From Thermoplasmata archaeon (GTDB taxonomy: Archaea > Thermoplasmatota > Thermoplasmata > Sysuiplasmatales > Sysuiplasmataceae), in NCBI GenBank assembly GCA_021806165.1, contig JAJZXY010000001.1, positions 117,951 to 181,950 on the forward strand: a stretch of DNA of 64,000 nt, in the 5' to 3' direction. Every line of letters starts with the position of its first letter. Within the stretch, counting starts at the first letter, position 1. The position numbers and the translations under genes are program-made. The notes under the pieces were generated by a model that did not search any database, was not told the DNA's origin, and saw only the letters and a list, made by a program, of their open reading frames with translations. Positions 17,239 through 25,813 of the stretch are shown piece after piece.

Positions 17239-17708
17239 TTACTGGGCGAACTCCATGCCGGCGTAGAGCCTCTTTGCAGCTTCATTGACACTCAGGACAT
17301 CAAGGTATACACTCTCAATCTCCCGGCTGGCTTCAATGAGGATGGCCTGCATAAGCCTCCTCCCGATGCCAAGTCCCCCGTATCCCCTTGCCACGGCTAT
17401 ATCCAGTGTCCCGGTGTGCCCACACCCTCCAGATCCCTACTCATCCTTTTGTCGCAGTCACCGGCGATCCGCCCGTCCATCTCAGCTACTCGGGCAATGG
17501 TCCCGCCATCTTTGAAATCACTGTAGAGCTTCGAGAACCATTCCACCTGCCTGCTTTCCGACGGTTTCTCCCTTTCAAGTACGAGGCCGATTCCAGGACT
17601 CTGCCACAGCTCACCATAGGATGGCCTGTAGTCTTCCGCCATCCGCGTGAAGTCCCCCCAGCGCAACTCCCTGATCAGCGTGGACGCCGCCCCTTTTCCT
17701 TCAGACAC
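17239..17708 (-). pseudogene. GNAT acetyltransferase, frameshifted
   Basis: The minus-strand frame encodes ELRWGDFTRMAEDY through RVAEMDGRIAGDCD and then stops at GTPGHWI. In the -1 neighbouring frame the protein resumes as HTGTLDIAVARGYGGLGIG with the acetyl-CoA loop (RGYGGLGIGRR), then LMQAILIEASR, and ends LDVLSVNEAAKRLYAGMEF at TAA 17239-17241. One missing base in the G run at about 17419-17421 would join the two parts into a standard ~155-residue GNAT. It is either a recent pseudogene or a sequencing error. The start is uncertain; GTG 17708 (VSEGKGAAST) is plausible. Confidence 0.7.
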
Positions 17709-17785
17709 GGCCGGATGATGGGCAGATATGTCCTTAGAGCCGGCAGATGGGAGATGTTTTAAACAACTGCCCAAATCACGAGCGC

Positions 17786-18526
17786 ATGCAGTCAGCCGGG
17801 GCGCAGGCACTTCTTGACCTCCTCAGGTCATCAGTCAGGCGTTCTGCCGGAAACGAACCTGTGGCCGTCCTTTTTTCAGGAGGGCTCGATAGCAGCATTG
17901 TGGCTGCCCTCTGCGCCGAGGTATCCGATGTCACCCTGTACACCGTCGGCACCGCAACGGCCACCGACATACATGCGGCTGTTGCGGGTGCATCGCGCTC
18001 CTTCCTCAGACTCGTCACCGTTGTAACAGCAGACGAGGAGGTGCGGGCTGCTTCGCTCGGCGTCAGCGAGCTGTTCAGGGAGAAGCTGGGGACGGACCCG
18101 GACATTCTCCAGAGGTCGATATTCTCACCAATGTTCCACGTCATGCGGTTCGTGAAGGAGAAGCATGTATTCACAGGCCAAGGGGCAGACGAACTCTTCG
18201 GCGGCTACCACAGGTACCTGGACATGGACCCTGAATTGAGAGAAAGGGCAATGAGGCACGATGCACTGGCGCTCCTTTCGGGTGGAACAGGCAGGGATGT
18301 CTGTATTGCAGAGCACTACGGCAAGGTTCTGCACATGCCCTTCCTGTCGAGAGGGGTTGTCGACTTCTCCTTCGCGCTGCCGCCATCTGCAAAGATTGAA
18401 GGGCAGGTGAGGAAGAAAATACTGCGCGAGTGCGCAGCTATGCTCTCCCTGCATGCATCCTCTGCCGACAAGAAGGCGATGCAGTACGGCAGCGGATTCA
18501 GCCGCGTGCTTTCAAAAAGCGGATGA
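17786..18526 (+). CDS. Asparagine synthetase-like protein lacking the glutaminase domain
   Basis: 246 residues. Contains the PP-loop SGGLDSSIVAALCAE for ATP, and GQGADELFGGYHRYLDMD, both diagnostic of the AsnB synthetase domain, then the conserved HMPFLSRGVVDFSFALP. The N-terminal glutamine amidotransferase domain is absent and no partner is nearby, so it may use ammonia or a different acceptor, or be an asparagine-synthetase-related enzyme of another pathway. ATG 17786 rather than the ORF start 17747: the TATA-like GTTTTAAAC at 17756-17764 is 26 nt before this ATG, predicting a leaderless mRNA. Confidence 0.8.
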   Translation: MQSAGAQALLDLLRSSVRRSAGNEPVAVLFSGGLDSSIVAALCAEVSDVTLYTVGTATATDIHAAVAGASRSFLRLVTVVTADEEVRAASLGVSELFREKLGTDPDILQRSIFSPMFHVMRFVKEKHVFTGQGADELFGGYHRYLDMDPELRERAMRHDALALLSGGTGRDVCIAEHYGKVLHMPFLSRGVVDFSFALPPSAKIEGQVRKKILRECAAMLSLHASSADKKAMQYGSGFSRVLSKSG

Positions 18527-18967
18527 CTACAGCGTCCTGCGGTATTCCATCTGAAGCGTCTCGACCGCCGAAGTCCCTTCACGGGGAAGCTGCTCCATGG
18601 TGATGAAATGCATCATGTCTATTCTCCTTATCGTTCTGTAGTCAAGGGATGTCGGCCCCTCCTTGAGATTGAACAGGAATTCATCATCCTCCGCCTCGTA
18701 TTCGCAGACATACGTGCCTGCAGATTCACCATCTATATCCCATCTTCCCAGGACATTCCAGCCCTCGGTCCATATCTCGAAGTGCCTCTTCCCGACGGTA
18801 TCGCCGTCCACGGAGAGGATGGAATCGCCTGTGATCTTCCCGTCCCTGAGCGTGCATGACAGCACGTCCGTGAATCTAGTCTCGTCCATGTTGTTGAGCG
18901 TTCCCTTCCACTCCCCCTCCAAGAAAGTAAGACGCCTGAATATGCTTTCCGGGCCCTGCGATGGCAT
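18527..18967 (-). CDS. DUF1579-like / lipocalin-like small protein
   Basis: 146 residues, soluble, beta-rich: FLEGEWKGTLNNMDE, KITGDSILSVDGD, WNVLGRWDIDGESAGTYVCEYE, and TMEQLPREGTSAVETLQMEYRR. The opening L-x-G-x-W-x-G and alternating strands resemble small lipocalin or DUF1579-type barrel proteins, with no confident functional assignment. A TATA-like ACTATATCTC at about 19009-19018 lies ~27 nt upstream of a start close to the ATG. It converges on the asparagine-synthetase-like gene with abutting ends. Confidence 0.5.
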   Translation of the reverse strand: MPSQGPESIFRRLTFLEGEWKGTLNNMDETRFTDVLSCTLRDGKITGDSILSVDGDTVGKRHFEIWTEGWNVLGRWDIDGESAGTYVCEYEAEDDEFLFNLKEGPTSLDYRTIRRIDMMHFITMEQLPREGTSAVETLQMEYRRTL

Positions 18968-19097
18968 GATTTACAGAAGCGGTTCAGTTCAGGGTGTGAG
19001 ATATAGTTTGTCGTCGGCATCTCGCCTGCAGCAATATCAAAACTTAGTAAACCAAAAACTTAAATTGCATCAAGATGTTCAAGCGGGCGGTGATTAA

Positions 19098-19721
19098 TTG
19101 GCCAGGCAGAAGTATTCAGCTGTACCATTGAAATACAAGGAAGTAGAAGGAATTTCAGCCAGGACCTTCTCCGAGCATTTCAAGCTCTATGAAGGGTATG
19201 TGAACAAGACCAACGAGATTTACGAGAAGATAGCCAACAACTTTGCCGACTCAACAAAATCGGCCGGCACCTATAGCGAGTACGGTGAGGCCAAGAGGCA
19301 GCTCTCATTCTGTCTTGGCGGCATGTGGAACCACAAGCTCTACTTCGGCGACTTCGAAAACGGCAGCGGAACCAAACCATCGGATGCGCTTGTAAGGGCC
19401 ATGACAGAGGATTTCGGCTCGTTCGAGAAGTGGAAGGAGGATTTTGTTGCAAGCGGGCTTGCCGCCAGGGGCTGGGCAATGCTCTGCTACGGTCTCGACG
19501 ACGGGAAGCTTCACAATGTGGTTCTTGATGCCCAGAATGCAGGTTTTCCCGCAACGGTTGTTCCACTTGTACTGATGGACGTGTATGAGCATGCCTACTT
19601 CATCGACTACGGAACAGCCAGGAAGCCCTACTTCGAGGCATTCTTCAAAAGCATCAACTGGAACTACATATCGAAGCGCTTTGAGAAGTGCGGCAGGATG
19701 AGCAAGATCTGGAACGAGTAG
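19098..19721 (+). CDS. sod: Superoxide dismutase (Fe/Mn type)
   Basis: 207 residues of the Fe/Mn superoxide dismutase family, which converts superoxide to peroxide and oxygen. Metal-ligand regions are SEHFKLYEGYVN (first His), MWNHKLYF (second His), and LMDVYEHAYFIDY (Asp and third His). C-terminal NWNYISKRFE fits. The start codon is TTG (19098), preceded by GGTGAT about 6 nt upstream; a TATA-like ACTTAAATTG at about 19054-19063 suits a short leader. Fe or Mn preference cannot be judged by eye. Confidence 0.95.
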   Translation: MARQKYSAVPLKYKEVEGISARTFSEHFKLYEGYVNKTNEIYEKIANNFADSTKSAGTYSEYGEAKRQLSFCLGGMWNHKLYFGDFENGSGTKPSDALVRAMTEDFGSFEKWKEDFVASGLAARGWAMLCYGLDDGKLHNVVLDAQNAGFPATVVPLVLMDVYEHAYFIDYGTARKPYFEAFFKSINWNYISKRFEKCGRMSKIWNE

Positions 19722-19754
19722 TCGGCTCTTCCGCGCCCGCAGCAATGCGGGCAA

Positions 19755-19769
19755 ATCCCTTTATCTTTT
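19755..19769 (+). terminator. T-rich run after sod
   Basis: CTTTATCTTTTTATC about 35 nt after the sod stop codon. Archaeal termination often uses such T tracts. It overlaps the 3' end of the convergent membrane-protein gene. Confidence 0.35.
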
Positions 19770-22343
19770 TATCAGCCGCCTGACCCTTTTCCACAGGTTT
19801 GCAGCCTCAGCAGGATAGAGTGTTACCAGGAGAATGGCTGCAGATGCCGCATAGGCTGTACCTGAAATTGCATAGCCTGCTGCGGCAGCGGTGAATCCTG
19901 AGAAGTGGAAGCCAACCTGTCCGGGGCCGCCTGTCACAGTGTAGATGGAGTAGAGCGGCCCTTCCAGGGATGCGGTCGTATTGCCCGCCGGCTGCTCTGC
20001 GTAATATGAGACAAGGCCGCTGCTGCTACTCCATGATGAGACACCGCTTCCCGCAGGGGGGATGAAGACGAGATAGTTTGTGGCGCCGATGCCCAGGAGG
20101 CCCGGCAGCGAGACGCTGAAGCTTGCGGGGTTTTCCTCATAGCTTGCGAGGGGAACATTTCCGGCCTGCGAACCGTTGGAGCCCTGGCCACCCGGTATCC
20201 ATGCGTAGTCCATAAGGTTGACCTGGGAGGAAAGATTAACCAGCTCAGCATAAGATGAGAAATGCCTGACCTGCTGCACTATGTATGCCCTCGAAACCCG
20301 GTGGAGGTTGAGGAAAAGGGCGCACTCGCTCGTGTTCAGCACAAGCGCAAGGTCAGACTGCCTGTACAGGAATGAGTAATTCCAGTAGTCTGCGCTCTTG
20401 CTGAGGAAGACGTACTTCGCGTCAAGGAGTGACAGTATGTTGCCCAGGTGCGTAACGTTGTTGCGCTGCGAAAGCACCTGTGTGACCAGCAGATCCGCTG
20501 CTCCCTGCACCGCTTCCTCCCCCCCCACATACGAGTTAGTGCCGCCGAATACCAGGTTCTGCCTGAAGAACTGGTTGAACGGGCTGGCAAACTTTGTCTG
20601 CGACCAGTTGTAATACATGTAGGTGTGCCATGGGAAAACTATGACCGAGTTGTCAGATGTATTCTGACTCATGATGTTTCCGGCCGTGTACCATGAGGAT
20701 GGATACTGCACATTTGTGAGCTGGCCGTTGAACCCGTCAACCTCCATGTACGAATAGGCAAATGGTGCAATCAGCGCGACGGCCATGAGCATGACGACTG
20801 CGATCTCCGCAAACCTCCTAGCGGTTCCCCTGGAGGGGACGGCAGCTCCGCTTCTCAGGAATGACTCAAGTTCGTATATGCCCAGCGCGCCGAGGTAGCT
20901 GTAAGCGAGCACCACCACCGCAACCATCTTCTGCGGCTCCCTGAAGCCGCTGAAGAAGGGCATGTTGTTGAACAGGTAGGTGTATATCCCGGATGTGAGA
21001 GGCGAGGAGATGCCCGTAGCCAGTATGATGCTTGCGACCATGCCCACGGTAAGGGTGGCAACCAGCGGTCCCCTCCTTCTGCTGTTCCAGTTTGAAACTA
21101 TGCCAAAGACGGCCAGGAAGAGGAAGAGAAGGAAGAATATTATCAGATCGGGGTAGGCTGTTATGGGGTAGGCATAACCTGTCCTGAAGAAACCGTACAT
21201 TGCTGCTATGCTAAGCATGGTGTTGTTGTAGATTGTGGGCTGCGATGCAAATGCTATCGCATCCAGGAATGTGAAACCGCCGAGTATCCTGCCCGATGCG
21301 GCACCTGAGAACAGAAGCCAGTATGCGTTGAAAAGGGCAAACATTGCGGCAAAGGAGAGGATCGGCCCGGCACTGCCCCTGACGTATTTCAGCACTTCCC
21401 CCCTGTTGTAAACTGTCTTTGCAGCATAGTAGATTACAGCCAGTGCAAGCAGTAGAACCAGGGTATGTGTGTCAAAAACAGCAACGAGGGAGAACAGCGA
21501 TGCCGCAAAGAATGCCTGCCTGAACCATCTGCCTGAGCCGCCTGAGTCAGCAAGGTTCACAAATGCCAGCAGGCAGAGCGGCATGAGCGCATATGCGAAC
21601 GAGAGCGCCCATGCGCCCGCAAGTATGCGGGCATAGAGGAACGGGTTGACAGTGTACAGAAATGATGCATAGTATCTCGCAGGCCCCATCTTCCTCCCTG
21701 CGAACATGTACATCGAATAGCCGGAGAGGAAGAATGTCAGGAAGAGGAATAGCTTCTCCACCGCCCATCCCGGCACCGCCATAACCGCCGCGGCCTGGAA
21801 GGCCGTCAGCGCAGCGGCTCCTCCGAGTGATGTGCCAATTCCATATAGCCCCGCCGCTGGAACAACGGGGCCGAATACCATGTCGGTCACAAGGACGTAA
21901 CCGGGGGAAAGGAATGCCTGCATGATGAGCAGTGACAGCAGTGCAAAGGATGCAACAGGAAGCAGCTCCCTGGCGGCACCCTGGAATCTGCCGCCGTCTG
22001 AAATGAGCTTTGAAATGCGCCTGATGCCCCTACCGGCGATGCGGGAGAGGCGCCCTCCCCGGTGCCTTTCCCGGTAGCCGTCGGCTATCATGAGGATGAC
22101 GCCAGCCACGAGGCAGTAGTAGGAGACAATGGCAATGTCGTTGGCAGCACCGCTGTTGCCTGCCGCATCTTCAACGGCGGCGCTCACAAGCAGGACAAGA
22201 GCAAGGCCTATCAGGTACCTGGGATCAGTCCTGTAGAGCAGGTAGGCTGCTGTGAAAGGGAGCAGTATCGCGAGCCCTACTATATTGTATATCTCCGTCT
22301 CCTGCCTCCTCGGGAACAGAATACCTGCCTGTAGATAAAGCAA
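19761..22343 (-). CDS. Large polytopic membrane protein, probably GT-C/YfhO-like glycosyltransferase
   Basis: 860 residues. About 13 hydrophobic helices occupy residues ~15-520, including SGYSMYMFAGRKMGPARYYASF and NPFLYARILAGAWALSFAYALMPL; a large extracellular beta-rich domain (~530-820) with many N-x-S/T sequons follows (PWHTYMYYNWSQTKFASPFNQFFRQN), then a last helix and basic tail. The layout matches membrane GT-C-fold enzymes of the YfhO / arabinofuranosyltransferase-like groups, which use lipid-linked sugars on the outer face. A role in surface glycan assembly with AglB is inferred. The start is TTG 22343; the divergent promoter at 22387-22396 is shared with the bactofilin-DUF835 gene. 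Confidence 0.6.
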   Translation of the reverse strand: MLYLQAGILFPRRQETEIYNIVGLAILLPFTAAYLLYRTDPRYLIGLALVLLVSAAVEDAAGNSGAANDIAIVSYYCLVAGVILMIADGYRERHRGGRLSRIAGRGIRRISKLISDGGRFQGAARELLPVASFALLSLLIMQAFLSPGYVLVTDMVFGPVVPAAGLYGIGTSLGGAAALTAFQAAAVMAVPGWAVEKLFLFLTFFLSGYSMYMFAGRKMGPARYYASFLYTVNPFLYARILAGAWALSFAYALMPLCLLAFVNLADSGGSGRWFRQAFFAASLFSLVAVFDTHTLVLLLALAVIYYAAKTVYNRGEVLKYVRGSAGPILSFAAMFALFNAYWLLFSGAASGRILGGFTFLDAIAFASQPTIYNNTMLSIAAMYGFFRTGYAYPITAYPDLIIFFLLFLFLAVFGIVSNWNSRRRGPLVATLTVGMVASIILATGISSPLTSGIYTYLFNNMPFFSGFREPQKMVAVVVLAYSYLGALGIYELESFLRSGAAVPSRGTARRFAEIAVVMLMAVALIAPFAYSYMEVDGFNGQLTNVQYPSSWYTAGNIMSQNTSDNSVIVFPWHTYMYYNWSQTKFASPFNQFFRQNLVFGGTNSYVGGEEAVQGAADLLVTQVLSQRNNVTHLGNILSLLDAKYVFLSKSADYWNYSFLYRQSDLALVLNTSECALFLNLHRVSRAYIVQQVRHFSSYAELVNLSSQVNLMDYAWIPGGQGSNGSQAGNVPLASYEENPASFSVSLPGLLGIGATNYLVFIPPAGSGVSSWSSSSGLVSYYAEQPAGNTTASLEGPLYSIYTVTGGPGQVGFHFSGFTAAAAGYAISGTAYAASAAILLVTLYPAEAANLWKRVRRLIKR

Positions 22344-22386
22344 GACGCCTCTGTCCGGGCAATGTACGTTCGGATGTCTGGCTTAG

Positions 22387-22396
22387 TTTTATACAT
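22387..22396. promoter_or_regulatory. Shared, possibly bidirectional TATA element
   Basis: TTTTATACAT reads as TATA-like on both strands. It is ~27 nt before the Shine-Dalgarno of the bactofilin-DUF835 gene on the plus strand and ~22 nt before the likely start site of the large membrane protein on the minus strand. No other TATA-like element is seen in the 83-nt divergent gap. Confidence 0.5.
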
Positions 22397-22426
22397 GTTA
22401 CCGTTTATTGTCTGTAAGGTGGTACT

Positions 22427-23833
22427 TTGAAGCTGATCCGCGGAATGCTTCCCGCATCATCCTCCCTGGTCGGGGTCTCATCGCTCTTCCTCATGGCAGC
22501 GGGCTCAGGCGGTGGCAGGCAGCGCGACGACAGCGAACCACTTGGACGGAGCAGCTACTTCGTGGACCGCGAAGGCAACATACGCGTCTTTGAGTCCATG
22601 GTTGTCAAGGGGGACATACGCTCAACAGGCGATCTCTGGATAGGACGCGGAGCAGTCATCGAGGGCAGCGCATACGCGGACGGAGATCTTGTGATGGAGA
22701 GGGAGTCGCGTGTCACAGGCTCGATATTCGTCAGGGGCTCTGCCAACTTCAAGCAGGACTCCGTGGTTTCGGGCAGCGTGGATATCGGTGGGGCTGTTTA
22801 CAGGGGGAATAATCCGCCCGAGCACCTGTTCAGGCGCAAGTATCCGCCTCCTTCAACCGAAGATGCCCAGCCAGTGGACCAGGGCAGCCTCGAATCGGAG
22901 GTTTCCTCCGTGCTGGAGGGGAGGAAGCTCCAGGACGGCGGGATGGTCATCATCCATGAAAAGAAGGCGGAGCTTTCATACGCACTTCTCAGGAGGATGC
23001 TGGCTGACGGCACGCCATGCATGATTATAGGCAGGGAGCCACCAGAGAGGCTGCAGAGCGTGCGTGGTCTCAGGATTGACGAGGAGAGCGTCATATGGCT
23101 CACCAATCTCGTGGGACGTCGCTGCGTAAACCCGACCCACCTCAGTGCGATGCTCAATACGCTGACAAGGTTTTTGGACAACAACAGGAAGGGCGTTGTG
23201 CTGATAGACGGTATAGAGTACCTGATTACGAACAACGGTTTTGAGCAGGTGCTGAAATTCATCAACAAGATAGAGGATATGATTATCACAAGCTCAGTAT
23301 CATTCATTGTCACACTGGACCCGCGGACGCTTGACGCTCAACACCTTGCGCTCATAGAGCGCGGTGCAGAGACCATTGTCAGCGGCGAAAGGCAACCCGA
23401 GGAAAGAGGCGGGATCAGGGAGGAATTCGAGGAAAGGCTGAAGGAGGAGGCTGTCCGGAGGCAGCAGCTGGAAGACAGGCTTGACGGCTACCTCTACAGG
23501 ATTGAGACCGCCATAAACGCCGCCCAGGCTAGGCCACAGGCTGAGCAGGCTTCCATGGAGCCTGAAATAAGTGAGCTGAAGGGTGCCCGTGACACCATAA
23601 GGAGCGAACTGAGGACCCTCGAGCAGCGCATCGGGGAGAAGGAGAGGGAACTGCTTGAGACGCTTGACAGGAAGATTCTGGAGATGAAGGAGGAGGACAG
23701 CAGGACAGACCTGGTGGCGGCGATGGAGGAGCAGCTCAGGGACAACTCAGAACTGTTGCTGAAGGCTGTGCTCCTTGCTGAAAAGCTCTCTGCGGAGAAG
23801 ACCGCAAGGCTGGAGAGCCGGGCCGGCGACTGA
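22427..23833 (+). CDS. Bactofilin-like / DUF835 / coiled-coil fusion protein
   Basis: 468 residues in three parts. Residues ~45-130 form a bactofilin-like (polymer-forming cytoskeletal) right-handed beta-helix of short repeats: VVKGDIRSTGDLWIGRGAVIEG, then GDLVMERESRVTGSIFVRG. Residues ~165-315 form a DUF835 domain (CMIIGREPPERL, VIWLTNLVGRRCVNP, VVLIDGIEYLITNNGFE). Residues ~325-460 are a long charged coiled coil. No signal peptide or convincing membrane helix, so cytoplasmic. TTG start at 22427 with AAGGTGG upstream. Bactofilins polymerise and scaffold cell-envelope machinery in bacteria; DUF835 function is unknown. The combination suggests a membrane-proximal scaffold. Confidence 0.8.
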   Translation: MKLIRGMLPASSSLVGVSSLFLMAAGSGGGRQRDDSEPLGRSSYFVDREGNIRVFESMVVKGDIRSTGDLWIGRGAVIEGSAYADGDLVMERESRVTGSIFVRGSANFKQDSVVSGSVDIGGAVYRGNNPPEHLFRRKYPPPSTEDAQPVDQGSLESEVSSVLEGRKLQDGGMVIIHEKKAELSYALLRRMLADGTPCMIIGREPPERLQSVRGLRIDEESVIWLTNLVGRRCVNPTHLSAMLNTLTRFLDNNRKGVVLIDGIEYLITNNGFEQVLKFINKIEDMIITSSVSFIVTLDPRTLDAQHLALIERGAETIVSGERQPEERGGIREEFEERLKEEAVRRQQLEDRLDGYLYRIETAINAAQARPQAEQASMEPEISELKGARDTIRSELRTLEQRIGEKERELLETLDRKILEMKEEDSRTDLVAAMEEQLRDNSELLLKAVLLAEKLSAEKTARLESRAGD

Positions 23834-23838
23834 CCTCA

Positions 23839-25671
23839 CTAATTCCTCTTCATCCTGAACTTGGAAAACACGTAGAGGGATGCCACCATCGCCGTGACCA
23901 GGGGGAGGAGTATGGCGGGCAGCAGTTCGTTGAAACCAGTGTACTGCGAGAGTGTGTAAACCACGGAATTGGAACTCTGGTTTTCCACGCTTACCAGGTA
24001 TGTCCCGGGTGTCCCGTTCGGCACACTGATAATCTGGCGGAATGTCCCATTTGCTGAAATGCCTGAAACCTGGGTTAGCTGGTTGCCGTTCCATAGTAAA
24101 GTCAGGTTGGTTCCGGGCACGAAGCCCGTGCCCGAAACAGCCAGCCTGCTGCCTGCAGGTCCGGAAATGCTGCTGAGGCTGATGTGCGGCTGGATTATGA
24201 GTGTGAATACGGTCGCATTGTTGCCTTCGACATCATAGGCACCGAGGGAGACATTTCCTCCGGGAAGCACCGGAACAGTGATGTTGGCATACAGCGTTCC
24301 GTTCTTCCCCGAGGTATAGGGCTGAGGCATCAGATCAGGCCCTATGTAGATGCGTACCCTGGACGAGGGGTAGTAATAGTTGCCTGTCACCTGGATGGTT
24401 GCGCCTACATTGACGCCCACCTCCGTTGCCTGCACTGTGGGCCTGACGGTCAGCATGGTGATGTTGGAGGCAAGGCCCGCCTGCGAAGTGGCCTGTACGG
24501 TGTAGCGGCCGGCCGTCATCCGGGGGACTGTAAAGTTGATGACGCCCGTCCCGTTCCCCGCAGTCGTCACAGTCCCCGCCGATCTCCCGTTGTATATGAG
24601 GTGAAGCGACGAGGCAGGCGAGAATCCTTCGGCAAAGATGCTGACCGTGCTGCCGGGAGAAGCTCCGTATCTTGAAAGCAGCACCGTGGAAGCGTTTATT
24701 GTGAAATACGCGACAGAGCTGACTCCTGTCGTGTTCGCAAAGAGTGCATGCTCACCTATCGTCCCCGCAGGTATTGAGAGGACGAGAATTGCCTTCCCCT
24801 GGCCGGAGGCGCGGGTCGACTTGACCGTCTTGCCCGCCCATGAAATGCCTATCGCCTTGCCGGCAGGAAAACCGGCAAGGCTTGCAACAACAGCCTGCCC
24901 GACGTGTCCCGAGCTCGGCACAAGCTGGAGGCTGGGTATGACTGCAAGTGAGGCCGTCACTGTGAAAGCGCCGCTCATCCTCACTGTGTAGTTGCCTGAA
25001 GGCATGTCTGCCAGCTGGAAGGAAACGCTGAAGGCACCGTTTTCGTCAGATGAGGTCCTTCCCGCTGACTGGTAGGACTGATTTCCCACCACTGGGTATC
25101 CGACCTGCTGCATTGCATCGAAGCCTGCTCCGAATATGCTCACAGGCCCGCCACTTGCCTGTGAGCCGGGGTATACGAACAGTTCTGCCGCAGCCGCGTC
25201 GGGCGTGGAAGCTATGCCTGCATTTTCGACTGTGAACATGGAACCGCCTGCAATGCCATCGAGTGAAAAGGGTCCCACGCTTGCATTCCCCTCAAGCGTG
25301 ACGGTGAATGAGGAGAGCGTGCCCGACGCGGATACGTTCACTGCAGCATTAATGCAGGCAACAGCTGCGCCCGAACTGTCTGTGATTTCTGTCGAGTTGG
25401 CTGCTACCGGGAAGCCTGGAGGCAGACCGGATATGGTTGAGAAGGCAACAACGCTGCCGTAAGTGCCAGGCGTTGAAACAACAGATGAAACTGAGGCATT
25501 GATGCCGCCCACGGCCGATGTGTTGGCAATTGCAGGTGCGGCGGCAGGCAGGGCACTGGGCGCCTGCAGTCCTGCCCCGGATGCCTGTCCCGCCTGGAGC
25601 GGGGACGCTGTTAATATTAATACAACAATAGCCGCTGCCAAGTGCCCCGCCGACGCCATCTTTGCCACCAT
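23839..25671 (-). CDS. Secreted, membrane-anchored protein with IPT/TIG-like repeats
   Basis: 610 residues. Signal peptide-like N-terminus (HLAAAIVVLILTASPLQAGQA), several repeated Ig-like/IPT-type beta domains with the pattern P-S-SG-H-V-G-Q-A...F-P-A-G...W-x-G (for example GASPGSTVSIFAEGFSPASSLHLIYNG and GPAGSRLAVSGTGFVPGTNLTLLWNG), and a C-terminal helix LLPAILLPLVTAMVASLYVF with basic tail FRMKRN. Many N-x-S/T sequons. It converges head-to-tail on the bactofilin-DUF835 gene and diverges from the stand-alone DUF835 gene. Likely a cell-surface adhesive or structural protein; no enzyme motif. Confidence 0.72.
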   Translation of the reverse strand: MVAKMASAGHLAAAIVVLILTASPLQAGQASGAGLQAPSALPAAAPAIANTSAVGGINASVSSVVSTPGTYGSVVAFSTISGLPPGFPVAANSTEITDSSGAAVACINAAVNVSASGTLSSFTVTLEGNASVGPFSLDGIAGGSMFTVENAGIASTPDAAAAELFVYPGSQASGGPVSIFGAGFDAMQQVGYPVVGNQSYQSAGRTSSDENGAFSVSFQLADMPSGNYTVRMSGAFTVTASLAVIPSLQLVPSSGHVGQAVVASLAGFPAGKAIGISWAGKTVKSTRASGQGKAILVLSIPAGTIGEHALFANTTGVSSVAYFTINASTVLLSRYGASPGSTVSIFAEGFSPASSLHLIYNGRSAGTVTTAGNGTGVINFTVPRMTAGRYTVQATSQAGLASNITMLTVRPTVQATEVGVNVGATIQVTGNYYYPSSRVRIYIGPDLMPQPYTSGKNGTLYANITVPVLPGGNVSLGAYDVEGNNATVFTLIIQPHISLSSISGPAGSRLAVSGTGFVPGTNLTLLWNGNQLTQVSGISANGTFRQIISVPNGTPGTYLVSVENQSSNSVVYTLSQYTGFNELLPAILLPLVTAMVASLYVFSKFRMKRN

Positions 25672-25813
25672 GCTGGAATTGAGTGCCCTAACTGATTGGA
25701 TGTATAGGCAGGAGATAAGTTTCCCCGCTATCTTAATATCAATTGTGATAATGAGCCCTTTAAATATTAATCATTAGCCAGTTTAAGCATAGATCACAGA
25801 AGGGAGTACTCAC

